This document shows, piece after piece, positions 23,710-32,838 of a stretch of DNA of 64,000 bases. The DNA comes from JADGHX01 sp037200125 (GTDB lineage: Bacteria; Pseudomonadota; Gammaproteobacteria; Steroidobacterales; Steroidobacteraceae), in the NCBI GenBank assembly GCA_037200125.1, contig JBBCGS010000003.1, positions 620,001 to 684,000 of the forward strand, given 5' to 3'. Position numbers and translations under genes: made by a program. How positions within the stretch are numbered: position 1 is the first letter of the stretch; each line of letters begins with the position of its first letter. The notes under the pieces were generated by a model. The model was not told the DNA's origin and ran no database searches. It saw only the letters and a program-made list of their open reading frames with translations.

Positions 23710-23970
23710 TTAGTGCGGCGGGGTCTTGAGCACCGGCCGCTCGCGGAACAGGCGATCCACGGATCGCTTCGCGGCGGCCTTCTCGATGTGCTTGCACCAG
23801 GGGGTGAGGTTACGCGTGGTGGCGCGCTGGGCGGTTTCGCAGTCACACGTCCAACGCACGCGGCCGTCCTTCAGCAGGAGCATCTGGGCGGTACGGCGGG
23901 TGAACGGGTAGCTGGCGATGACAGTGCCGGTTTCTTCGACCGGGCGACGACGGAACAGTCTGAGACGCAT
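23710..23970 (-). CDS. Small SWIM-zinc-finger-like protein
   Basis: An 86-residue protein whose core TCDCETAQRATTRNLTPWCKHI fits the CxC...CxH pattern of SWIM zinc fingers, after a beta-rich segment (TAQMLLLKDGRVRW). SWIM domains usually sit inside larger ATPase or recombination proteins, so a free-standing one is unusual. It lies alone, 170 bp upstream of the GST gene. Confidence 0.65.
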   Translation of the reverse strand: MRLRLFRRRPVEETGTVIASYPFTRRTAQMLLLKDGRVRWTCDCETAQRATTRNLTPWCKHIEKAAAKRSVDRLFRERPVLKTPPH

Positions 23971-24087
23971 GTCACAAAGCTTACCGGGGTCGGGCTGTGG
24001 ATCGCTTGGGAAAAAGCTGTGGATAAGTCAGTTTTTCCGGATGGGGAGGGATCGTGAGTCTCACGAATCAATGAGTTACGAAAAGAA

Positions 24088-24152
24088 GCCCTCAATCGCC
24101 GGGCGGCTCGGAAGCACATGGCGCCCGCTTCGGCCGCCCGGCGATTGAGGGC
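24088..24152. repeat. Inverted REP-like pair 1
   Basis: Perfect 20-bp arms 24088-24107 (GCCCTCAATCGCCGGGCGGC) and 24133-24152, separated by 25 bp. The same arm recurs at 53711-53761 and, with paired changes, at 56494-56558. It ends 18 bp after the stop of the GGDEF-EAL gene and could act as its terminator or 3' stabiliser. Confidence 0.9.
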
Positions 24153-24170
24153 CTCTGCCTCTTGACCGCC

Positions 24171-26927
24171 CTATCGGGCAATGGCGGACAGCGTCCGCAA
24201 CCGCAAAGTTTCGGTGAGCTTCTGCCGCCGGGAAGCCTCAGTGAGCAATCGCTCAGCCGCCTCGACACTCAGCGGCGGGCTGAAATAGAAGCCCTGCCCC
24301 ATATGCGCCCCCAGCTCCCGCAAGCGCTTGAGCTGATCCAGCGTCTCGACCCCCTCGGCAATGGTCCGCAACCCAAGGCTGCCAGCCATGTGGATGATGG
24401 CCGTCACAATGGCGTCGCCGTTCACGCTGGTAATCATGTCGCGCACAAACGCGCGATCGATCTTCAGGCAATCGATGGGCAGGTTCTTGAGGTAAGCCAG
24501 GCTCGAGTATCCGGTGCCGAAATCGTCGATAGACACCGGGACGCCCAGCGCCCGCAGCCCGCGCATCACGCCCAGATGGCGCTCGTTGCCCTCGACGATG
24601 GCGCTCTCCGTCAGCTCCACATGAATCATGCGCACGTCCATGCCGGCCGTCACGGCGGCATGCGCAACGAGATTCGCGATGTCCTGGCGTTCGAATTGCC
24701 GCCCTGACACGTTGATGGAAACAGGCACCGGCTCCGCGCCCTTGTCCTGCCACTTGCGGATCTGGCGACACACCTGGTTCAACACGAACTCGCCGAGCTC
24801 CGCGATGAGTCCCGACTTCTCCGCGACATCGATGAACACCGCCGGCGGCACGAGCCCGCGCGTCGGATGGCGCCAGCGCAACAGCGCCTCCAGCCCTTCC
24901 AGCTTGTTGGTGCGCAGGTCGACGATCGGCTGGTAGTCCACGTAAAACTGGTTTTCGCGCAGGGCCGCGCGCATCGAATGCTCGATGGTGAGCCGCTCGT
25001 TGACGCGCGTATTCATGCTGCGCGCGAAGAGGCGATGCGTGTCGCGACCGCCGTCCTTGGATTCGTAGAGGGCGATATCCGCGTTCTTGAGCAGCACCTC
25101 GTAGTCGGCGCCGTGATCGGGATACACGCTGATGCCGACACTGCTGGTGACGCTGACTTCCTGGCCATCCACCTCGAACGGCGCGGCGAGCTTCTCCCGG
25201 ATGCGGGTCGCGATGGTGTCCGCGGCGGTCGCATCGCGGACGCCGGTCGCAATGACCACGAACTCATCGCCGCCCATGCGAACCACGAGATCCGACGCCG
25301 CCACCGACCCACGCAACCGATCGGCCACCATCTGCAGCAGGCGATCGCCGCAGGCGTGACCGTGAAGGTCGTTGATCTTCTTGAAGTGGTCGATGTCGAG
25401 ATACAGGAACGCGACAGGCCGCTTCGTCCGCTGGGCCTGCTCGATGATGTCGTGCAGGCGGTTCTGCAGCCCCATGCGGTTGAGCAGGCCGGTGAGCGTG
25501 TCGTGATGCGCCACCTGAGTGAGCCGGTGCTGGTTGTCCACCAGCGCGCGCTCGGCGTCCTTGCGGGCCGAAATATCCCGCAATACGAAGCTGATGACTT
25601 CGCGCCCATCGATGTTGAGCGGACTGGCGGAGACTTCGACGTCGAGCAGCCGCCCGTCCTGACAACGGACCTGGAGCGCCAGATCCGCCGCCGTCGCGGC
25701 ATACATCTCGGGCTGCACGGGGCGAACCGTGCCGCCATCGTTGACCACGAACAGTTCGTCGACGGTCTTCTGCAGCAGCACGGACTCCAGGTATCCGAGC
25801 GTATTGGTCGCGGCGGGATTCGACTCGAGGATCTTCCGATCCATCGCGTCGGCCAGCAGCATCGTGTCCTGCGCTTGCGTAATCACGGCGCGATAGCGAC
25901 GCTCGCTCGCAGCCTGCGCCCGCCACGCGCGCTCCATTCGCAGCAGCAGCCAGGCAACACCCACCGCCACGATCAACACCACCGCCGAAATGAAGAGCAT
26001 CAGCGAGTTCAGCGTGTGTTGCCCGAACTCGAGCAACGCGCGATCGGTGTGTGTCTGCACTACCGCGACCGACGCGCCATCGAGGTCACGCAGCAGGCCG
26101 TAGATATCCATGTTCTGTTCGTCGGCCGGGCGCAGCACGCGACTCGCACCGGCGGTGCCGGCGGACCACATGTCGACGACCGCCGCCGGCAATCGCCGCA
26201 CACTGCGAGGCGTTGCATGCAACTGCACCGGCAACTGGCTCGTCTCGCGCACGTGCGCGACCACGCCTTCGCCGATGAATCGGCCGAAGAGAATCGTGCC
26301 GCGCGATTCGCCGCGGCCGCCCGTCGCGAGAATCTCGTGCGCGGCAAACGCCATCAGGCCGCGTGGAGTCCGCAGCAGGCGTTCGAGCGGCTTCGACTTG
26401 CCTCGGGTCTCGAGAATGCGCGGCAGGTGATGCCGGAGCACGTCCGTCAGCGCGGCATTGGCCGGCCGTTCGACGCGCCCCGCCTGCTTCGGGTCCGCCA
26501 CGAGCGAGAGGATTTCGTTGCCCGACGCATCGAGCATCCACACGACGTCAACGCCCATGTTCTCGAGCGACTCGGGCGCGAAGTTCGACTGCGTGAAGCG
26601 CTCGTTGCGGTCGGCGACGTAGGCGTAGGAATCATCCCAACGCGCGTAATCGCGAACGCTGACCGCGAGATGCTCGAGGTCCGCCTCGAAGGCATTCAAT
26701 ACCTGGTCGAGGCTGTGATTGGCCGCGTCCCGCTCCAGTTGGCGGAAGCTGTCCAGCACAATCTTGCGACCTGCGATGTTCTGCAGTCCCAAGAGTCCGC
26801 CGGCGACCGCCGCCACCAGCAGCACGAGCCCCAATCTGCGTAACAACGGGACGTGCGCGGATGCCCGCGAAGCCGAACCCGGTTTCGCGAGGACTTTCCG
26901 AAGCTTGGCTCCCCGTTGCACAGACAT
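24171..26927 (-). CDS. CHASE4-PAS-GGDEF-EAL cyclic-di-GMP enzyme
   Basis: A 918-residue inner-membrane protein that likely makes and/or breaks cyclic di-GMP. Order: membrane helix about 28-48; periplasmic CHASE4 sensor about 60-300 (YARWDDSYAYV is characteristic); second helix about 305-330; PAS about 345-460; GGDEF domain with intact RMGGDEFVV near 550; EAL domain with LEGLEALLRWRHP near 680 and DDFGTGYSSLAYLK near 800. Both catalytic motifs are intact, so either activity is possible. It stands alone; a REP-like pair lies just past its stop. Confidence 0.95.
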   Translation of the reverse strand: MSVQRGAKLRKVLAKPGSASRASAHVPLLRRLGLVLLVAAVAGGLLGLQNIAGRKIVLDSFRQLERDAANHSLDQVLNAFEADLEHLAVSVRDYARWDDSYAYVADRNERFTQSNFAPESLENMGVDVVWMLDASGNEILSLVADPKQAGRVERPANAALTDVLRHHLPRILETRGKSKPLERLLRTPRGLMAFAAHEILATGGRGESRGTILFGRFIGEGVVAHVRETSQLPVQLHATPRSVRRLPAAVVDMWSAGTAGASRVLRPADEQNMDIYGLLRDLDGASVAVVQTHTDRALLEFGQHTLNSLMLFISAVVLIVAVGVAWLLLRMERAWRAQAASERRYRAVITQAQDTMLLADAMDRKILESNPAATNTLGYLESVLLQKTVDELFVVNDGGTVRPVQPEMYAATAADLALQVRCQDGRLLDVEVSASPLNIDGREVISFVLRDISARKDAERALVDNQHRLTQVAHHDTLTGLLNRMGLQNRLHDIIEQAQRTKRPVAFLYLDIDHFKKINDLHGHACGDRLLQMVADRLRGSVAASDLVVRMGGDEFVVIATGVRDATAADTIATRIREKLAAPFEVDGQEVSVTSSVGISVYPDHGADYEVLLKNADIALYESKDGGRDTHRLFARSMNTRVNERLTIEHSMRAALRENQFYVDYQPIVDLRTNKLEGLEALLRWRHPTRGLVPPAVFIDVAEKSGLIAELGEFVLNQVCRQIRKWQDKGAEPVPVSINVSGRQFERQDIANLVAHAAVTAGMDVRMIHVELTESAIVEGNERHLGVMRGLRALGVPVSIDDFGTGYSSLAYLKNLPIDCLKIDRAFVRDMITSVNGDAIVTAIIHMAGSLGLRTIAEGVETLDQLKRLRELGAHMGQGFYFSPPLSVEAAERLLTEASRRQKLTETLRLRTLSAIAR

Positions 26928-27651
26928 AAGGCAGCCATGCTAGGGAGGCGCACTCTGATGCGGCGCGGTTTGGGTCACGAATGAGCCGCGGAATAGGAGA
27001 CGCAGTTCTCGTCTCGATGCGGCGTTTGAGCCGATCCGGAATGAGTACGGTCTCGATTGCGGAACGCCGCCCGAAAAGCCTCCGGTTCACGCTTCGGCCA
27101 GTTTCGTCCCCGCTTCCATTTTTCTTTCAAAAACCTTGCCTTGCACCCTAACGAGGCGCCGCTGCGGACGTCATTCCCAGAGCCGTCCGCAGCGGGTCGA
27201 TGGCCGTGACGAACTGGTCCGGCCGGTACGCTTCGTCGTCCTCGACGAGCTGCCTCGAGACCCACCTTCCAGCGGGCCGCGATGATTGCGCACGCGAAGG
27301 CGCGTTATCTACGTGTAGCTTGCTAGCGACCTGAAAACTGATCGCCATTGCCGACACTGTTCAGTGCATACGACCGTGTAGTTGAACGTAACGCGCTCGA
27401 GGTCGTAAGACCTCTGTCGCATCGCATGTGGCGAAAGTTACTTGCGGCGACCGCGAACGCTCACCGAGGCAGTGGGTTACGCACGAACCGCCGCCGTGCG
27501 ATCAAAAAACCGATCCACGCTACAGCGCGCGGGAACCGTAGGGTCCAATGGCCCGCGCACCGGGGGTTGCGGAACGGGACGCCCGGCGGCCGCGTTCATC
27601 GGCCCCGGGCACCGTGACCGCGGGGTGCGAATGCATCAGGGGGTTCCGTAT
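26928..27651. other. 724-bp region with little content
   Basis: Between the start of the GGDEF-EAL gene and the next plus-strand gene. It holds one doubtful small ORF (27148-27348, minus) and a perfect 12-bp inverted repeat (27159-27170 / 27184-27195) that could be a terminator for it. Promoters of both flanking genes must lie here, but I see no clear boxes. Confidence 0.4.
27148..27348 (-). CDS. Hypothetical small protein (doubtful)
   Basis: From ATG 27348 a 66-residue frame reads with balanced composition (QLVEDDEAYRPDQFVTAIDPLRTAL near its C-terminal half). No family is recognised and no good ribosome site is seen. It occupies an otherwise empty 724-bp region. Confidence 0.3.
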   Translation of the reverse strand: MAISFQVASKLHVDNAPSRAQSSRPAGRWVSRQLVEDDEAYRPDQFVTAIDPLRTALGMTSAAAPR

Positions 27652-28779
27652 ATGCGAACGATGTTCCGCGTGGCGCTGCTTGCGTCGTTGACCGCCGGTA
27701 TCTCGGCGTTGCCGAACGTGGCCGCGGCTCAGTGGCTGCGGCCCGAACCGCTGGCGCCCGTTTCGTCCTTCAAGATCGGGCCCGCGCTGCCGGGGCAGTT
27801 CGCGCCCCGCAAGAACACGCTCACGAACGTGAAGGGCGACCTGTGGCGCGCGGGCGATGGCACGTGGTTCATGGGCATCCTCAACACGCCCGAGGGGCTC
27901 GTGCTCGTCGACACGCTCAATCCCGACTTCATCAAATGGCTGAAGCCCGAGCTCGCGAAGCGGTTCCCCGGCAAGCAGGTGAAGTACGTGATCTACAGCC
28001 ACACGCACTGGGATCACATCGACGGCAGCAACGCGTTCGCCGACACCGCGAAGTTCATTGCGCAGGAAAATGCGCTGAAGAACCTCGACGGCCGCTACCC
28101 GCACATGCCGGGCGACATGGTCGACCGCAACGACAACGCCAAGATGGATCCGATGGAGTTCGGCCAGCCGATCATGGATCACCCCTGGATCTGCGGCGGC
28201 TTCCCCAACTCCGTGACGGCGAAGGACAAGGATGGCGACGGGCTCGCGTCACCCAAAGAGTTCTACTCCGACGTGCACCAGCCCGACATCGTGTACTCGG
28301 AGCGCATGACGCTGAAGTTCGGCGGCAAGACGATCGAGCTCATCTTCCCCGGCAAGAATCACGCGAACGACGGCACCGCCGTGCTGTTCCACGACGAGCG
28401 CGTGCTGTTCACGGTGGACTTCCCGCAGGACGTGCTCACGCACGACACGCTGCGCGAACTCCCGAGCGCCTGCGGCCCCTTCGACGGCCACCCACTGGCG
28501 GATTGGATCAAGTCCTATCGCACGCTCGAAGCGCTCGACTTCGACATTCTCTCCGGCGGCCACGGCTGGAAGACCTTCACGAAAGCGGATATCGCCGAAG
28601 GCCGCGAGTTCTTCGAGTACCTCACGCGCGAAGTCGACACCGCCATGTCGAAGGGCTGGGGGCTCGAAGAGATCAAGAAAAACGTCAAGCTCGAGAAGTA
28701 CAAGGACTGGGTGAACTACGACCTGCTGCACGTGTGGAACGTCGAAGCGGCGTACTACAACCTGAAGATATACAAATAA
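27652..28779 (+). CDS. Secreted MBL-fold hydrolase with EF-hand-like loops
   Basis: A 375-residue metallo-beta-lactamase-fold enzyme with a Sec signal (MFRVALLASLTAGIS, cleavage near VAAAQ). The metal motif SHTHWDHIDGS is near residue 117. Between the metal-binding halves, about 155-205, two loops resemble calcium-binding EF-hands: DRNDNAKMDPMEF and DKDGDGLASPKEF; the second matches the DxDxDG consensus. ATG 27652 is chosen for the signal peptide and the AGGGGG upstream; ATG 27631 is possible. Periplasmic, substrate unknown, monocistronic. Confidence 0.88.
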   Translation: MRTMFRVALLASLTAGISALPNVAAAQWLRPEPLAPVSSFKIGPALPGQFAPRKNTLTNVKGDLWRAGDGTWFMGILNTPEGLVLVDTLNPDFIKWLKPELAKRFPGKQVKYVIYSHTHWDHIDGSNAFADTAKFIAQENALKNLDGRYPHMPGDMVDRNDNAKMDPMEFGQPIMDHPWICGGFPNSVTAKDKDGDGLASPKEFYSDVHQPDIVYSERMTLKFGGKTIELIFPGKNHANDGTAVLFHDERVLFTVDFPQDVLTHDTLRELPSACGPFDGHPLADWIKSYRTLEALDFDILSGGHGWKTFTKADIAEGREFFEYLTREVDTAMSKGWGLEEIKKNVKLEKYKDWVNYDLLHVWNVEAAYYNLKIYK

Positions 28780-28993
28780 GCGCGTAGCGCCCGCTCCTGA
28801 CGGGGCTTGGTGAACCGGGGCAGATCATCCACAGCGAGCTCACGCAGGGTGACGGGCTGCGGGCCCGGGCGAACGGCGATGGCGCCGAGGCGCGCGGCTG
28901 GACGGCGATGGGAGCGCCGGATCGCTGAAGTCCGCGCATTTGCGACGGTGTGGGTCGTCGGCGCGCAGGCCACCCGCTAGAATCGCGCGCTGG

Positions 28994-30652
28994 ATGAATG
29001 ACGACTCCCCCAAAGCGGCCGCGACCGCGGCTGCTTCGACGGCCCCGCGCTCCAGTCGCGCCGCCTCGTTTCTCATCGCCGCCGGCATCCTGCTGAGCCG
29101 TGTCGTCGGCCTCATCCGCAACCGGGTCGTTGCCACGTACTTCGGCGCGGGCATGCATGCGGACGTGCTGGCCGCCGGCCTGCGCATGCCGAACGTGCTT
29201 CAGAATCTCCTGGGCGAAGGCACGCTGAGCGCCTCGTTCATCCCGGTCTACTCGTCACTGCTCGGTCAGGGTCGCACCAAAGAAGCCGGGCGCGTCGCGG
29301 GCGCGATGTTCGCGCTCCTTCTGGGTGTCGCAGGCATCGTCGCGTTGCTCGGTGTGCTGCTCGCGCCGGTGTTCGTCACCATTTTCACGCCCGGCTTCGT
29401 GGGCCATCAGCGCGAGCTGATGATCGATTTCGTCCGCATCATCTTCCCGATGACGGGCGTGCTCGTGCTGTCCGCCTGGGCGCTGGGCATCCTCAACAGC
29501 CATCGCAAGTTCTTCGTCCCGTACTTTGCGCCGGTGATGTGGAATGCGGCCATCATCACGGCGTTCATCGCGTTTCACGGCCGCGTTTCGCTCGATGGAT
29601 TGCTGCTGGCGGCGGGCTGGGGCGCGCTGGTCGGCGGGTTTCTTCAGTTCGGCATTCAGCTTCCGTGGGTGCTGAAGCTCGAGCGGGAAATCCGGCTCAC
29701 GACCGGGCGCAACGATTCCGCCTTCAAGGAAGTGCTCCGCAACGCCGGCCCGGCGATCATGGGGCGCGGCGTCGTGCAGGTGAGCACTTACGTCGACATG
29801 ATTCTCGCGAGCCTGCTCGGGCTGGGCGCCGTGGCGCGCATTCAGTTCGCGCAGACGCTCTACGTGCTACCCGTCAGCCTGTTCGGAATGAGCGTCGCCG
29901 CCGCGGAGCTTCCCGAACTGGCGCGCGAGCACGGCGGCGGCACCGAGGTTCTGCGTGAACGCGCGGTCGCCGCCGCGCGCCGCGTTTCCTTCTTCGTCGT
30001 GCCGAGCTTCGTCGCGTTTCTGGTGCTCGGCCAGGTGATCGTCGCGGGTATCTATGGCGCGGGCCGATTCAGCTCCGCCGATGTCATGGCCGTGTGGCTC
30101 ATACTCGCCGCGTATAGCCTGGGGCTGCTCGCTTCCACGAGCACTCGCATCTATCAATCGGCGTTCTTCGCGCTGCGAGACACGAAGACTCCCGCCCGCG
30201 TAGCGACGCTGCGTGTGGTGACGGCCGCGATCTGTGGGGCGGTGCTCATGCTTCAGTTCCAGCCCGTGACGATTCGCTCGCTGACGATCCCCGGCGGGAT
30301 GTTCACGGATCTTCGTATCGCCGGGTCGTCGCTCGGGCCGGTGGGACTCGCCCTCGGCGCCGCGGTGGGAGCGTGGCTCGAGTGGACGCTGCTCTATCGC
30401 AGCCTCAGGAAGCGCATAGGCGATGTCGGTGCGGGCACGTCGCATCTGGCGCGGATGTTTGGCGCCGCGCTGATCGCCGGCGCCGCCGGATACGGCGTGA
30501 AGATCGCCGTCGGGCCGATGCATCCGATCCTTGTCGCCGTGCTCGTGCTCGGCACGTTCGGTGCCGTTTACTTCGGCGTCGCGCGCGTGCTGGGCCTGTC
30601 GGAAGCCGAGGTCGTCATGGGTTCGGTGATGCGCCGAGTTCGACGCCGCTGA
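28994..30652 (+). CDS. murJ: Lipid II flippase MurJ
   Basis: A 552-residue polytopic membrane protein that flips lipid II for peptidoglycan synthesis. Family features are LLSRVVGLIRNRVVATYFG in the first helix, LRMPNVLQNLLGEGTLSASF, and about 14 helices throughout. ATG 28994 gives the normal N-terminus. Its 3' end overlaps the convergent methyltransferase gene by 38 bp. The usual rpsT neighbour is not seen upstream. Confidence 0.94.
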   Translation: MNDDSPKAAATAAASTAPRSSRAASFLIAAGILLSRVVGLIRNRVVATYFGAGMHADVLAAGLRMPNVLQNLLGEGTLSASFIPVYSSLLGQGRTKEAGRVAGAMFALLLGVAGIVALLGVLLAPVFVTIFTPGFVGHQRELMIDFVRIIFPMTGVLVLSAWALGILNSHRKFFVPYFAPVMWNAAIITAFIAFHGRVSLDGLLLAAGWGALVGGFLQFGIQLPWVLKLEREIRLTTGRNDSAFKEVLRNAGPAIMGRGVVQVSTYVDMILASLLGLGAVARIQFAQTLYVLPVSLFGMSVAAAELPELAREHGGGTEVLRERAVAAARRVSFFVVPSFVAFLVLGQVIVAGIYGAGRFSSADVMAVWLILAAYSLGLLASTSTRIYQSAFFALRDTKTPARVATLRVVTAAICGAVLMLQFQPVTIRSLTIPGGMFTDLRIAGSSLGPVGLALGAAVGAWLEWTLLYRSLRKRIGDVGAGTSHLARMFGAALIAGAAGYGVKIAVGPMHPILVAVLVLGTFGAVYFGVARVLGLSEAEVVMGSVMRRVRRR

Positions 30653-31562
30653 CGATCGCGCCCTCGCGGCGAAATACGGGATGATTGTCTGCGAGCGAAT
30701 CACCGACATCGAAGTCGGCGGCGAATCCGCGCATCGCGCTCATCATCGCCAGTTGCTTCTTCAGGTAGTCGCCAACCACCACGTCGGCATCGCATGAAAT
30801 GCTGTGCCTGCCCTCTTCGATCGCCACGCGCGCCGTCACGCAGCTGCCCGCAAAGAAATCGAGCACGACCGAACCGGGGTACGACAACGCGCGCACGAGT
30901 CGCTGTATCACTTCGCGCGGCTTCTGTGTCGGGTGCCCGACACGCTCTTTCGAATTACCGTTGAGCCGTGGCATCCGCCAAACATTGGTTGGATTGCGGC
31001 CCTTCTCCACACTCTCGGGACGCAGGCGCTTGTCCTTGCGATAGGCCGCTTTCCTGGCCTCATCGTAAGGCTCGCGCACCGAGTCGAGATCGAAGTAGTA
31101 CTTCGACGTCTTGCCAAACCACGCGATCTCTTCGTGCCGGTTCGCGAAGAAGCGCTGCGCGCTCATGCCGTTGGGATAATTCCAGACGATGAGGTTCGCG
31201 AGGAGCATCGAGCTGTGTCGCCGCAGATAGTGGATGAGCGTGAGCAGATCGCCCGAGCCCGCCTCCGCCTGGTACTGCAGGCCGCCGAAGAGCGCGAGGC
31301 TGCCCGTGGGCGCAAGCACGCGCTGCGCTTCAGCAAGCCATTTCGCGGCCCACGCGAGATAGTCGGCGTGCACGTCCCAATGAGCGAGCTGAATGTTGTA
31401 CGGCGGATCGCAGACGATGAGCTGCACCGACGCATCCGGAATCCGTGCGAGGACATCGAGGCAATCCGCAACGACGGCGCAATGATGGGTTCGCCGCGAA
31501 CCGCCCTTCCCCACCAGCTTCTCGGACGAATGCACGCCGCCGCGCTTGCGCAGAGCGTTCAT
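30615..31562 (-). CDS. Orphan DNA methyltransferase (N6-adenine/N4-cytosine type)
   Basis: A 315-residue DNA methyltransferase. Catalytic motif IV DPPYN is near residue 60 and the AdoMet motif DFFAGSCVTA comes late, near 235. This IV-before-I order marks the beta group, acting on adenine N6 or cytosine N4. GHPTQKP and GLQYQAE support the family. ATG 31562 is preferred to TTG 31601. No restriction enzyme gene is adjacent, so it is an orphan. The target site cannot be predicted. Confidence 0.9.
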   Translation of the reverse strand: MNALRKRGGVHSSEKLVGKGGSRRTHHCAVVADCLDVLARIPDASVQLIVCDPPYNIQLAHWDVHADYLAWAAKWLAEAQRVLAPTGSLALFGGLQYQAEAGSGDLLTLIHYLRRHSSMLLANLIVWNYPNGMSAQRFFANRHEEIAWFGKTSKYYFDLDSVREPYDEARKAAYRKDKRLRPESVEKGRNPTNVWRMPRLNGNSKERVGHPTQKPREVIQRLVRALSYPGSVVLDFFAGSCVTARVAIEEGRHSISCDADVVVGDYLKKQLAMMSAMRGFAADFDVGDSLADNHPVFRREGAIVSGVELGASPNP

Positions 31563-31816
31563 GCCCCGATGGCCCGCGTTGTTGTGCGAGCGATTCGCCA
31601 ATGTTCCCCCGCGCTACACCGTTCCCGGCCGCAAAACGCGTGATCCTGCCGCATGCCCTGGTGCGTAGCCACGCCCGAGCAGGCGGCGACAGTAGCACGG
31701 CGGTTGGCGAATCACTCCGCATGGCGAGCCTCCCGCACCAACGAGCCCGCCGAAATCGCGTTCCGCGTTCGCGCCGAACGCAATTCGCGTTACGCTCGCG
31801 CTGACGCACGAGGGAG

Positions 31817-32173
31817 ATGCCGATGGAATCACCGCTGCCCGCACTGACCCGACGCCTCCGGGAGTTCGCCGAGGAACGGGACTGGGAACAGTTTCACTCG
31901 CCGAAGAACCTCGCGATGGCGCTCGTCGGCGAAGCGGGCGAGCTCGCGGCGGAGTTCCAGTGGATGACGGAAGACCAAAGCAAGGCGCCCGACGCGGCCC
32001 AGCTCGCGCGCATCCGCGCCGAGGCGGCGGACGTGCTGAACTATCTCCTGCGCCTGTCCGACAAGCTCGGCATAGACCTCATCGCCGCGGCACACGACAA
32101 GATCGAAGTGAATGCGAGCCGCTATCCGGTGGAAAAGGTGCGCGGCAGCTCGAAGAAGTACAACGAATACTGA
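31817..32173 (+). CDS. MazG-like nucleotide pyrophosphohydrolase
   Basis: A 118-residue all-alpha NTP pyrophosphatase of the RS21-C6/dCTPase type, which removes pyrophosphate from non-canonical or excess nucleotides. The metal-binding motif GEAGELAAEFQW (EExxE-like) is near residue 35 and RAEAADVLNYLLRL (ExxD) near 75; KYNEY is typical of the C-terminus. GAGGGAG lies just upstream of the start. Single gene. Confidence 0.92.
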   Translation: MPMESPLPALTRRLREFAEERDWEQFHSPKNLAMALVGEAGELAAEFQWMTEDQSKAPDAAQLARIRAEAADVLNYLLRLSDKLGIDLIAAAHDKIEVNASRYPVEKVRGSSKKYNEY

Positions 32174-32210
32174 ACGGGGTGCCCGGTCGAGCAAAGATCG
32201 CCGCAGCGAG

Positions 32211-32318
32211 GCGGGGCGGTCGCGCCCCGCTGACGTCCCCGCGTGCAACCGTGTTCCGGCTCAATGCGAACGTGGTGCCGACGGCCTGAGATCGTGCGAT
32301 CTCGGGCGCGATCTCAGG
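32211..32318. terminator. Hairpins between convergent genes
   Basis: Two stems lie between the mazG-like gene and the UPF0114 gene: GCGGGGC/GCCCCGC at 32211-32230, and a perfect 10-bp pair CCTGAGATCG (32285-32294) / CGATCTCAGG (32309-32318) that spans the UPF0114 stop codon. Placement suggests bidirectional termination, though T-runs are weak. Confidence 0.5.
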
Positions 32319-32838
32319 AGTGATCCGCGCTCGGCTCGTCGCGATGAGCCGAGAACGACATCTTGTCCAGCACGCCGAGCAGCACGGCCGAGACGACGAA
32401 GGTCAGATGCAGGATCACGTACCACATGATCTTGTCGTTGGGCGTGTCCCCCGCCTTCATGAACACGCGCAGCAGGTGGATCGACGAGATGGCCACGATC
32501 GATGCGGCCACTTTCAGCTTGAGCGTGCCGGAGTCGAGCTTGCCGAGCCAGCCGAGCGCTTCCTTCTCGCTCGACGTATCGATGCGCGAAACGAAATTCT
32601 CGTAACCCGAGAACATCACCATCACGATCAGGCTGCCGACCAGCGAGATATCGATGAGCGCCAGGACCACGAGCACGAGGTCGGCCTCTTCCATGATGAA
32701 GATGTGCGTCAACGCATGGAACGCGTGCTGGAAGAACTTGAGGGCGAGCGCGATGAGGCCGAGCGACAGGCCCAGGTAGAGCGGCGCGAGCAGCCAGCGG
32801 CAGGCGAAGAGCGTGCGTTCGATGAAGCGTTCGATCAT
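32314..32838 (-). CDS. UPF0114 (YqhA) family membrane protein
   Basis: A 174-residue inner-membrane protein with four predicted helices (about 10-35, 50-75, 110-128 and 138-160). The family start MIERFIERTLFACRWLLAP and FSGYENFVSR are clear. ATG 32838 gives the conserved N-terminus; the longer frame is not supported. Function unknown. Confidence 0.92.
   Translation of the reverse strand: MIERFIERTLFACRWLLAPLYLGLSLGLIALALKFFQHAFHALTHIFIMEEADLVLVVLALIDISLVGSLIVMVMFSGYENFVSRIDTSSEKEALGWLGKLDSGTLKLKVAASIVAISSIHLLRVFMKAGDTPNDKIMWYVILHLTFVVSAVLLGVLDKMSFSAHRDEPSADHS

Noticed and set aside
24867..26843. 658-codon plus-strand ORF
   Set aside because: Antisense to the CHASE4-GGDEF-EAL gene; no recognisable motif.
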